A DNA stretch of 64,000 nucleotides from Aeropyrum camini SY1 = JCM 12091. Its GTDB lineage: Archaea > Thermoproteota > Thermoprotei_A > Sulfolobales > Acidilobaceae. Made by a program: the position numbers and the translations under genes. Location: assembly GCF_000591035.1 (NCBI RefSeq), contig NC_022521.1:868001-932000 (forward strand), written 5' to 3'. Numbering within the stretch: position 1 is the stretch's first letter; each line of letters starts with the position of its first letter. A model generated the notes under the pieces. It was not told where the DNA came from and did not search any database. It was given only the letters and a program-made list of their open reading frames with translations. This document shows positions 41,187 through 48,519 of this stretch, piece by piece.

Positions 41187-42365
41187 GTGGTGCGTATAGC
41201 AATCTTGGGGCAAGGCCTCGTCGCCACGCACCTGGCCGTTGGCCTTGAGAGGATAAAGTCCGGGGAGCTTGAGCCCATCGGGGTTCCTCTGGATAGGTTC
41301 GAGTACGAGATTCCCGTGGGTAGGCTAGAGATCGTGGGATCCTTCGACGTCGATCCCAGGAAGGTGGGTAAGACCCTCTACCAGGTTGCCCAGGACATGC
41401 TCGGCGGCCAACTGCCAGTCCCTAGAAGCCTCGAGGCGGTTAGGGTTGAGAGGGGTATACACGCTGGCAGCGTGAAGGGCCTTATACCGGGTGCCCGTGG
41501 TCTTGATGAGGAGCTGGGTATGGAGGAGGCTGTAGAGAAGGTTGCCGATAGGCTTCAGCATCTAAAGCCCGACGTGGTTATAAACGTGATAACAACCGAG
41601 AAGGCGGAGCCTTTCGAGACCGTCGGGAGTGTTAGGGAGAGGGTGAGTAAGGGTCTTGTAAGCGCTAGCCAGGCCTACGCCCTGGCCGTGCTCAGATATG
41701 CTGAGAGGGAGGCTAGGAGGGTCGCGCTCGTCAACGCCATACCAGCGCCTTTGGCCAACGACCCGGCTATCGTCTCCATGTACGAGAGTGCCGAGAGCCT
41801 TGTCCTAGGGGATGATGGAGCCACGGGAGCCACGCCCCTAACTGCAGACCTCTTGGAGCATCTTGCTGAGAGGAACAGGAGGGTCCTCTCGATAGCACAG
41901 TTCAACATAGGAGGAAACCTCGACTTCCTCGCGCTTACACTCCCGGAAAAGAACCTCATGAAGGAGAAGACTAAGAGCAGCGTTGTTAGGGACATACTAG
42001 GCTATGATGTCCCCCACTTCATAAAGCCCACAGGCTATCTGGAGCCCCTGGGGGACAAGAAGTTCGTCGCAATGCACATAGCCTGGAAGACCTTCAACGG
42101 CTTGGAGGACGAGCTAGTCGTTAACATGAGGATCAATGACAGCCCCGCCCTAGCCGGCCTCCTGGTCGACCTTGCAAGGATCAGCTATAGCCTGCTAGAG
42201 AGGGGGTACAAGGGTACCGTGTACGAGGTTAACGCGTTCTTCATGAAAAACCCTGGACCCAAGGAGGCTTCCAACATGGCACGGATAACAGCCTTCCACA
42301 ACCTGGTGAAGCTCTTGCAGGGGCTAGGGGCTCTCAACACGGGAATCAACGGTGGCCAGCCTTAG
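41187..42365 (+). CDS. myo-Inositol-1-phosphate synthase (MIPS)
   Basis: This NAD-dependent isomerase makes inositol-1-phosphate from glucose-6-phosphate, for both di-myo-inositol phosphate and archaetidylinositol lipids. The 392 residues show the Rossmann start RIAILGQGLVATHLAVGLE, VINVITTEKAEPFE and the family core FNIGGNLDFLALTLPEKN and KSSVVRDILGYDVPHFIKP. GTG at 41187 (or 41190) follows GGGGTGG. Its 3' end overlaps the facing cysteine-rich gene by 4 bases. Confidence 0.92.
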   Translation: MVRIAILGQGLVATHLAVGLERIKSGELEPIGVPLDRFEYEIPVGRLEIVGSFDVDPRKVGKTLYQVAQDMLGGQLPVPRSLEAVRVERGIHAGSVKGLIPGARGLDEELGMEEAVEKVADRLQHLKPDVVINVITTEKAEPFETVGSVRERVSKGLVSASQAYALAVLRYAEREARRVALVNAIPAPLANDPAIVSMYESAESLVLGDDGATGATPLTADLLEHLAERNRRVLSIAQFNIGGNLDFLALTLPEKNLMKEKTKSSVVRDILGYDVPHFIKPTGYLEPLGDKKFVAMHIAWKTFNGLEDELVVNMRINDSPALAGLLVDLARISYSLLERGYKGTVYEVNAFFMKNPGPKEASNMARITAFHNLVKLLQGLGALNTGINGGQP

Positions 42366-42712
42366 ACGCCGCCCTCCCCACCCTCCTCTTTATACGTGCT
42401 CTCGATGCAAGCATCCATGCAGTCCTGGGTCTCTTCCCTGCCAATACCATGTTTCTCAAGGCACTCCCTGAGGCACCTACACTCCCCCTCCTCAAGGGTT
42501 GATACCCTAAGCTCCGGTATACCGGGTGAAGGGCTAACTGCTACAATCCGGCAGTCTTCAAATACGAGTTCAAGGGCGTATGTGCTAAGGGCTACGCCGA
42601 CGAGCCTTTTGCCTATAAGCAGGCTCAGCTCCTCCAACGTCCTCTCGAGAGCCTCCTCTAGAGACTCCCTCCCATTATCACTGCCTCTAGACAACAGGAG
42701 TTGGCACCCCAC
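42362..42712 (-). CDS. Small hypothetical protein with a cysteine-rich C-terminus
   Basis: No family recognised. The 116 residues are an alpha/beta N-terminal part (ESLEEALERTLEELSLLIGKRLVGVALSTYALELVFEDCRIVAV) and a C-terminal helical part with the pattern CRCLREC then CMDAC, spaced like a zinc or iron-sulfur clamp. Composition is acidic. The stop overlaps the facing inositol-phosphate synthase stop region. Function cannot be inferred. Confidence 0.6.
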   Translation of the reverse strand: MGCQLLLSRGSDNGRESLEEALERTLEELSLLIGKRLVGVALSTYALELVFEDCRIVAVSPSPGIPELRVSTLEEGECRCLRECLEKHGIGREETQDCMDACIESTYKEEGGEGGV

Positions 42713-42784
42713 CCACCGCTGCAGGAGTCAACACTACCGTATGCTCGGCAACCTTATATAGCTCTTCCCCTACACCCCAGAAGC

Positions 42785-43195
42785 CTACTCTCCTACGTAG
42801 AGTAGGTTGACCGTCCTCTCCCGAGGGCCATCCATCTCTATGAAGAGTATTCTCTGCCACGTCCCTAGGGACAGCCTTCCCGACACAACAGGGATGACAC
42901 GGCTGTCCCCTATTATAGTGTTGCCCAGGTGTGCGTGGGCGTTGACGTCGATAGTGTTGTGCTTCCACGGGCCTCCGGGCTTAGTGAGCTCCCTTATGAA
43001 CTCTACTATATCCTCCATAAGCCTCGGCTCCGCCTCGTTAACCGCGACCGCGGCCGTGGTGTGGGGGACGTAGACAACTAGGAGGCCGTTCACACCGCCA
43101 ACAGTAGAGAGCCACTCCTCAACCCTGCCTGTCACATCGAGAACCTGGAGTCTCCTCTCAGTCTTAACAGTGAAGTGCCCTGTCTCCACCTTCAA
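42785..43195 (-). CDS. YjbQ/UPF0047 family protein
   Basis: A 136-residue beta-barrel protein of the YjbQ family, some of which have thiamine-phosphate synthase activity as a secondary function. Signatures are VVYVPHTTAAVAVNEAEP and WKHNTIDVNAHAHLGNTIIGDSRVIPVVSG, with the conserved histidines HTT, H and NAHAH near a metal site, and GTWQRILFIEMDGPRERTV near the end. Length is typical. The biological role remains uncertain. Confidence 0.88.
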   Translation of the reverse strand: MKVETGHFTVKTERRLQVLDVTGRVEEWLSTVGGVNGLLVVYVPHTTAAVAVNEAEPRLMEDIVEFIRELTKPGGPWKHNTIDVNAHAHLGNTIIGDSRVIPVVSGRLSLGTWQRILFIEMDGPRERTVNLLYVGE

Positions 43196-43263
43196 ACACG
43201 GCCACCCTAGACTCTCTACTGTTATACTGCACAGTATTTAGGCGGCTTTAGCAGGTGTAGGTC

Positions 43264-43290
43264 CCGCCGCTGGCCCGGCGGCATAGTTTT
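43264..43290. terminator. GC-rich hairpin followed by a T-run
   Basis: CCGCCG (43264-43269) and CGGCGG (43276-43281) form a perfect 6-bp stem, followed on the plus strand by CATAGTTTTT. The shape is that of an intrinsic terminator, yet no plus-strand gene ends nearby; it lies between the divergent yjbQ-like and rfcS genes. It may end a short non-coding transcript, or be a structure without termination role. Confidence 0.3.
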
Positions 43291-43382
43291 TCGATTCTTC
43301 TCCCGACTGCGGCGGTTGCTCACCCGCTTACCTAATATAACACCCTACACGCTCAAAATACTCTCTAGAGGGTGCGATACTG

Positions 43383-44360
43383 TTGTCAAGCGTTCTGGAG
43401 ATGCTCTGGGTGGAGAAATACAGGCCCAGGAGGCTGGACGATATTGTGGATCAGAAGCATGTTGTTGAGAGGCTAAAACAGTTTGTGAAGCAGAGGAACA
43501 TGCCTCACCTGCTATTCGCCGGCCCGCCGGGGACGGGCAAGACGACTGCAGCACACGCCCTCGCCCACGACCTCTACGGCGAGAACTACAGGCAGTATAT
43601 GCTCGAGTTGAACGCCAGCGACGAAAGGGGTATCAACGTTATAAGGGAGAAGGTTAAGGAGTTCGCCCGCAGCAGGACTCCTCCGGAGATACCGTTCAAG
43701 ATTGTGCTCCTGGACGAGGCCGACAACATGACCAGCGACGCCCAGCAGGCGCTTAGAAGGCTTATGGAGCTGTATAGCAACGTGACCAGGTTCATATTGA
43801 TAGCTAACTATCCCAGCAAGATTATAGACCCTATTCAGAGCAGGTGTGCCTTCTTCAGGTTCCAGCCCCTCTCGAAGCAGGATGTGATAGAGAGGCTGAG
43901 ATATATCGCCGAGAACGAGGGGGTAGAGTATGAGGAAGAGGCGCTAGACGCTATATACGAGATAAGCGAGGGCGACATGAGGAGGGCGATAAACGTACTG
44001 CAGGCGGCAAGCTATCTCGGCAAGGTGACTGTAGACGCCGTCTACAGGGTGGTGGGCATGGCCAAGCCTAGAGAGGTTAGGGAGATGCTCGCCACTGCTC
44101 TGAAAGGAGATTTCACAGCAGCTAGAAGCCTCCTCAGGAAGATCATGATAGAGTATGGGATGAGCGGGGAGGATGTTGCGCGGCAGATACACCGGGAGCT
44201 GTTCTCCACCGAGCTTAAGATGCCCGAGGAGCTCAGGGTCCTAGCCGCCGACTACCTGGGAGAGGTTCACTACAGGCTGGTTGAGGGTAGCGACGATGAC
44301 ATACAGCTCTCGGCATTCCTCGCGTGGCTCGCGATGATGGCGAGGAAGCTGGAGGTATAG
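43383..44360 (+). CDS. rfcS: Replication factor C small subunit
   Basis: A clamp loader AAA+ subunit that with RfcL opens the PCNA ring at primer ends. The 325 residues include MLWVEKYRPRRLDDIV, Walker A GPPGTGKTTAAH (about 45-56), Walker B LLDEADNM, and the SRC motif QSRCAFF that supplies the arginine finger. No intein is present. A TTG start follows a CCTAATATAAC TATA box (43331-43341) about 25 bases before the predicted transcript start. rfcL follows 4 bases later. Confidence 0.96.
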   Translation: MSSVLEMLWVEKYRPRRLDDIVDQKHVVERLKQFVKQRNMPHLLFAGPPGTGKTTAAHALAHDLYGENYRQYMLELNASDERGINVIREKVKEFARSRTPPEIPFKIVLLDEADNMTSDAQQALRRLMELYSNVTRFILIANYPSKIIDPIQSRCAFFRFQPLSKQDVIERLRYIAENEGVEYEEEALDAIYEISEGDMRRAINVLQAASYLGKVTVDAVYRVVGMAKPREVREMLATALKGDFTAARSLLRKIMIEYGMSGEDVARQIHRELFSTELKMPEELRVLAADYLGEVHYRLVEGSDDDIQLSAFLAWLAMMARKLEV

Positions 44361-44364
44361 TGGG

Positions 44365-45792
44365 TTGCCGATACAGGCACGCTCAACCCGGGTACCCTGG
44401 GTTATAAAGTATAGGCCGAGGCGTGTGGAAGACGTTGTCAACCAGGATCAGGCTAAGAAGGTCCTTGCCCCCTGGTTTAAAGCGTGGCTCGGGGGGAGGA
44501 AACCCGATAAGAGGGCCGCCCTCCTATACGGCCCCCCAGGCGTGGGCAAGACGAGCCTCGTCGAAGCTATAGCTAACGAGTTTAACCTGGAGATGATAGA
44601 GCTTAACGCGAGCGACTATAGGAGGAGGAGCGATATCGAGCGTATAGTCGGTGCTGCCTCCCGCAAGAAGAGCATGTTCCGGAGGGGTGTTGTGATCCTG
44701 TTAGACGAGGTGGACGGCATAAACCCCAGGGAGGACGCGGGGGGTATAGAGGCTCTCCTCTCCATCATAAAGACTACAGAGAACCCCATAGTGATGACGG
44801 CCAACGACCCGTGGAAAGACTTTCTGAGGCCCCTGAGGGAGGCCAGCCTCCTGGTCGAGTTCAAACCGCTAACTCTTACCCAGATAATCTCCGTCCTCCA
44901 GAGGATATGCGAGGCTGAAAGGATAGAGTGCGAGAGGGACGCCCTACGCTACATAGCTGAGAGGAGTGAGGGCGACCTCAGGTCGGCTATAAACGACCTC
45001 CAGGCAGTTGCCGAGGGCTACGGGAGGGTGACGCTAACACTAGCCAGGGAGATAGTCAGGGGGAGGGAGAAGAGCATAGACATTTGGAGAACGCTAAACC
45101 AGGTGTTCTACAAGCCCAGGCAGGCGTGGATTGCGAGGAAGGCGGTAAGCCAGAGCGAGAAGGACTATGAGGAGCTGATAGGCTGGATAAACGACAACAT
45201 ACCCAGGAAGTATGGAGAGCCTTCAGACCTGTTCAGGGCCTTCGACGCCCTGGCTAGAGCGACTGTATTCCTCGGAAGGGCCAAGTTCGGGGGTAACTGG
45301 GAGCTGCTTTCGTACGTTTTCGACCTAATGGGACCGGGTGTAGCCTATGCTAGGATGGAGGGGGAGGTCCTCAAGACTAGATACTCCTACCCTGAGAAGA
45401 TCAGGATGATGGCCCAGCTCCGCGGGGTTAGGGAGACTAGGGAGAAGCTGGCTGAGGTCCTCGCCAAGAGGCTTTTAACAAGCAAGAGAACCGTGAAGAC
45501 CGAGGTCCTCCCTATCCTACATTACATGTTCAGGAGCTCCAGAGACCCCACAAAGCCTGCCTTGATAGCTCTGGAATACGGGTTCACAGAGAGCATGATA
45601 GAGCTTCTCGCGGGCAGCCGTAAGAGCGAGATACTGAAGGCGGTGGCCACACTCAAGAAGGCGAGGCTCTCTGAGAAACCCGCTAAACCCTCGGCCGCAG
45701 AGGCAGGAGGGGAGAAAGGCGGGGAGAGGCGGAAAGCCAGGAGGAGGGAGAGGAAGGGGGTGGGCCTCGACTTCTTCCTCGGAGAACAGTAG
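44365..45792 (+). CDS. rfcL: Replication factor C large subunit
   Basis: The 475-residue large subunit of the archaeal clamp loader. It has PWVIKYRPRRVEDVVNQ, Walker A GPPGVGKTSLVEA and Walker B VVILLDEVDGI, and no SRC motif, as in other large subunits. The highly charged C-terminal part (about 435-465) ends GVGLDFFLGEQ, a PIP-box-like sequence for PCNA contact. ATG or TTG start, 4 bases after rfcS. No intein. A structured element follows about 50 bases after the stop. Confidence 0.96.
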   Translation: MPIQARSTRVPWVIKYRPRRVEDVVNQDQAKKVLAPWFKAWLGGRKPDKRAALLYGPPGVGKTSLVEAIANEFNLEMIELNASDYRRRSDIERIVGAASRKKSMFRRGVVILLDEVDGINPREDAGGIEALLSIIKTTENPIVMTANDPWKDFLRPLREASLLVEFKPLTLTQIISVLQRICEAERIECERDALRYIAERSEGDLRSAINDLQAVAEGYGRVTLTLAREIVRGREKSIDIWRTLNQVFYKPRQAWIARKAVSQSEKDYEELIGWINDNIPRKYGEPSDLFRAFDALARATVFLGRAKFGGNWELLSYVFDLMGPGVAYARMEGEVLKTRYSYPEKIRMMAQLRGVRETREKLAEVLAKRLLTSKRTVKTEVLPILHYMFRSSRDPTKPALIALEYGFTESMIELLAGSRKSEILKAVATLKKARLSEKPAKPSAAEAGGEKGGERRKARRRERKGVGLDFFLGEQ

Positions 45793-45844
45793 CCCGCCCC
45801 CAGCAACGGTTGAAAGGACAGAGGGAAACACAGTTATACCCCGG

Positions 45845-45927
45845 GGCCAGCCCCACCTCCCCGCCCCGCCGATGCCAGCGGGACACCCGCTAGGATGAGG
45901 CGGGGAGCGCACGGGGCTGGCCACACA
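45845..45927 (+). ncRNA. Candidate H/ACA-like small RNA
   Basis: The sequence folds as two nested stems. The outer stem is GGCCAGCCCC (45845-45854) with GGGGCTGGCC (45913-45922), 10 perfect pairs. The inner stem is CTCCCCGCC (45857-45865) with GGCGGGGAG (45899-45907), 9 perfect pairs. An apical stem AGCGGG/CCCGCT closes it. The internal loop (2 and 5 bases) resembles a pseudouridylation pocket. ACACA follows the outer stem directly, and 15 bases separate the pocket top from ACA, the spacing required in archaeal H/ACA guides. A clean kink-turn is not evident, though GATG and GATGA flank the apical stem. Confidence 0.45.
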
Positions 45928-45944
45928 GTGTGCTTTTCCAGCGC

Positions 45945-46265
45945 CTACTCTCCGGTCTCCAGTTCTCGCCTCAGCTTTAAGAGCAGGCTGGTTGGAGCCT
46001 CCACATAGACTTCACCCTTATCCTCCACAATACTTATGCCCAGCCTCTCCAGTCGTTCCGAGTACGTGGGGGCCGATAGCTCGTGTAGCAGGTCCTCGAC
46101 GACATAGCTTGTGGGCTCCTCCCTCTTCGCCCTGATTAGGCTTGAGATGTGTATCTTAAACCTCTCCTGGCCGGAGGCCTCTAGAATATCGATGACACCC
46201 GCCCTAAGCCTCGCAAACCCCCTCAAAAGCCTGAGTAGAGTTTCAACCGGGTCCTCCCTAGTCAA
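45945..46265 (-). CDS. Small helical hypothetical protein beside AIP synthase
   Basis: 106 residues with no recognised family. The N-terminal half (VETLLRLLRGFARLRAGVIDILEAS) and middle (HISSLIRAKREEPTSYVVEDLLHEL) are helical, and the C-terminus has a beta hairpin, GISIVEDKGEVYVEAPTSLLLKL, so a winged helix-like DNA-binding fold is possible. It overlaps the archaetidylinositol phosphate synthase gene by 4 bases and is probably co-translated with it. Confidence 0.6.
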   Translation of the reverse strand: MTREDPVETLLRLLRGFARLRAGVIDILEASGQERFKIHISSLIRAKREEPTSYVVEDLLHELSAPTYSERLERLGISIVEDKGEVYVEAPTSLLLKLRRELETGE

Positions 46266-46846
46266 CCCCTAAGCTCACCCACGATATATATCGTCCTCTG
46301 GGCCACTGTTATCCAGACCAGCGCCGCCACCGCTATAGCCAGCGCTTCTGCTGCCTGGATGTTGTAGACCGAGACGGCAAGTATTGCCAGGATAGCGAGG
46401 GATCTCTCCCCCCTCTCCATAACCCCCCTCCCCCTAACTTCTAGCCCGAGGCTCTCGCCCTTCGCCCTCAGGTACGGCACTATCAGCCCCCCGGAGAGCA
46501 TCGCCATGACCACTAGCGGGTGCACCCCGGCTATGTAGAGTGCGACGTGGTATAGCGTGTCCGATACCCTGTCGAGGCTGGAGTCGAGGAAGGAGCCGAG
46601 TAAGCTGGCCCTACCTGTAAACCTGGCCACCGCCCCGTCCACAGCGTCGAGCGCGAGGGAGAGGGCTATTAGTAGGAGGCCAGCGGCGGGGGATGCGTAT
46701 AGCCACGCTGGTATTGCTGCAGCTGCGGCCACAGGGCTCGCTAGGGTATAGACATTGGGGTTTGGCGTGGCCTTCGAGAGTAGTGCGGCAAGCCTTGGAG
46801 CCACCCTGGCCTCATAGAATCCCCTCAGCCTGTTGATAACCCCCAA
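46262..46846 (-). CDS. Archaetidylinositol phosphate synthase (CDP-alcohol transferase)
   Basis: This integral membrane enzyme of the CDP-alcohol phosphatidyltransferase family has 194 residues and the complete active site DAVDGAVARFTGRASLLGSFLDSSLDRVSD. It probably joins CDP-archaeol and inositol-1-phosphate to form the precursor of archaetidylinositol. It uses the same inositol-1-phosphate made by the MIPS gene near 41-42 kb. About six membrane helices. The exact head group cannot be read from sequence. DIPPS at 40391-41029 is a second family member. Confidence 0.82.
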   Translation of the reverse strand: MGVINRLRGFYEARVAPRLAALLSKATPNPNVYTLASPVAAAAAIPAWLYASPAAGLLLIALSLALDAVDGAVARFTGRASLLGSFLDSSLDRVSDTLYHVALYIAGVHPLVVMAMLSGGLIVPYLRAKGESLGLEVRGRGVMERGERSLAILAILAVSVYNIQAAEALAIAVAALVWITVAQRTIYIVGELRG

Positions 46847-46975
46847 GACCGGCCTGCACCTCTACTCCTCATGGGGCCCTCGATACCGTTGAGCGCATCC
46901 ACACTCTTTAAACTGGGCGGCATACCCCCTTTACCTTTGGATGCGGCGGATGCTCTGGGGGTGCCTAGGTCTGAA

Positions 46976-48145
46976 TTGGCGTTGAAGATAGCGTTTGTAT
47001 CTCGATATCCTCCGGTGCACTGCGGCGTCGGCGAGTACACCAGGATGCTGGCCTCAGGGCTAAGGACAGTCCTCCCCTCGGCATCTATAAGGGTGTATTC
47101 CACGGGGGAGGCCGGGTGGGAGAGGTATTACGACGAGCCTCTCGGGGTCGAGATAATCCCGTCTTACATGAGGCGTGACCCCTCCTATGAGGGGCTTATA
47201 AAGAACCTGGAGGATGATGGCGGGGCTGACGTTGTCCACCTTCAGCACGAGTACGGTATCTACGGTGACGGGCCACGTATCGTAGACGCCCTGCTGGAGA
47301 CTCTTAAGAGGGGGTTGGCATCCGCTGTCGTGGCAACATTCCACACTGTGGTTCATAAGCAGAGTACGGCGAGCCAGGAGAGGCTGGAGACGCAGAGGAG
47401 GGCCAGCAGGCTCCACGCTATAATAACCCACAGCATACTCATGGAGTTCGAGCTCCAGGCACAGGGGGTCGATCCCAGCGTCATAGTCAAGATACCCCAT
47501 GGCACCCTGGTGAACCCTTACCTCGGCTACCCGAGGCATAGGCTGGCGGAGAAGCTCGGTGTTGAGGTGGAGGACTCCGAGCTCCTCCTAGTTACCCCCG
47601 GGTTCCTGAGGCCTGACAAGGGGTTGGACATCCTGGCCAGCGCCGCGGCCCTTGTGGGCGACAGCAGGCTTAGGATAGTGGTGGCGGGCGAGCCCATGGG
47701 GGTGGCCCCCGAGGAGATACCCTCTATGGGGGGCAGGATAAAGGTTATAGAGAAGTATCTCTCGACGGACGAGATACTCATGCTGGCCGCCATGAGCGAC
47801 GCTATAGTCCTACCCTACAAGGATAGGCCGGGGAAGTATAGTGTAAGCGGCGTCCTACACCTCAGCATGGGGAGTCTGAAGCCGGTTCTCGGGACGAGGG
47901 TGCCGAGGCTTGTGGAGCTCTACGAGTATTCGCCCATGCTGACAGTGCCCCCAAGGAGCCCGGAGCTGCTGGCCCGGAGGATGGAGTGGCTCTCTAGAAA
48001 CTATGAGATCGCCGCCTCGGCGAGCGCCCAGCTCTACAGCTATGCCGCGGCTACACAGTGGCCGATGGTGGCTAGCCAGCACATAGCGCTTTACAGGGGT
48101 GTGATGGAGGGGAAGCCCCCCGCCTATTACAACTACTGGCGCTAG
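46976..48145 (+). CDS. Glycosyltransferase family 4-like protein
   Basis: A GT-B fold glycosyltransferase of about 390 residues. It shows FVSRYPPVHCGVGEYTRMLASGLR, VHLQHEYGIYG, HAIITHSILMEFELQAQ, TPGFLRPDKGLDILASAA with the nucleotide loop, and the acceptor end VLPYKDRPGKYSVSGVLHLSM. The open frame extends to 46871, adding 35 residues with no similarity; TTG at 46976 or 46982 gives the natural start before KIAFVSRYPP. The sugar and acceptor are unknown. It may act on cell-surface glycans. Confidence 0.82.
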   Translation: MALKIAFVSRYPPVHCGVGEYTRMLASGLRTVLPSASIRVYSTGEAGWERYYDEPLGVEIIPSYMRRDPSYEGLIKNLEDDGGADVVHLQHEYGIYGDGPRIVDALLETLKRGLASAVVATFHTVVHKQSTASQERLETQRRASRLHAIITHSILMEFELQAQGVDPSVIVKIPHGTLVNPYLGYPRHRLAEKLGVEVEDSELLLVTPGFLRPDKGLDILASAAALVGDSRLRIVVAGEPMGVAPEEIPSMGGRIKVIEKYLSTDEILMLAAMSDAIVLPYKDRPGKYSVSGVLHLSMGSLKPVLGTRVPRLVELYEYSPMLTVPPRSPELLARRMEWLSRNYEIAASASAQLYSYAAATQWPMVASQHIALYRGVMEGKPPAYYNYWR

Positions 48146-48468
48146 CCGTATTTGAAGCCCAGGGAGAAACCTACTAGGAAGCTGGCGGCGAAGGGTGTGG
48201 CGGCTATTATGTAGGACTTTAGGCTGGCGGCGGCCGCCTCACCCCCCGAGATAGCCCTCTCAACAAGGAGGGCGAGCTTGTCCCAGTTTACGCTTACCAC
48301 GCCGTAGTATGCTAGGCCTAGGAGGCCCAGGGTGAACACACCAACTGCGAGGAGGAGGATCTTTATAGCCTTTTTGAGGGCATAGCCGGCGGCGAACCCC
48401 AGGATGCCGCCGCCCCCCAGCTGTAGCAGCACGCCTGTGAAGATGTCGCCAGCAGTGATTTCAGCCAT
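48142..48468 (-). CDS. FUN14 family membrane protein
   Basis: About 108 residues with two to three membrane helices. LGGGGILGFAAGYALKKAIKILLLAVG is the FUN14 glycine-rich signature, and SFLVGFSLGFKYG closes the family pattern. The ATG at 48468 (MAEITAGD) is preferred over the upstream frame at 48483. The family is found in archaea and as the mitophagy protein FUNDC1 in eukaryotes, but its archaeal role is unknown. It overlaps the facing glycosyltransferase by 4 bases. Confidence 0.82.
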   Translation of the reverse strand: MAEITAGDIFTGVLLQLGGGGILGFAAGYALKKAIKILLLAVGVFTLGLLGLAYYGVVSVNWDKLALLVERAISGGEAAAASLKSYIIAATPFAASFLVGFSLGFKYG

Positions 48469-48519
48469 ATCAGCCCACCACAAATATAATGCTCTGCACC
48501 GCCGGGTGATAAGGATTAG

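Noticed and set aside
46871-46975. N-terminal extension of the glycosyltransferase
   Set aside because: It adds 35 residues without similarity before the canonical start of the GT-B fold, and a TTG at 46976 or 46982 is available.
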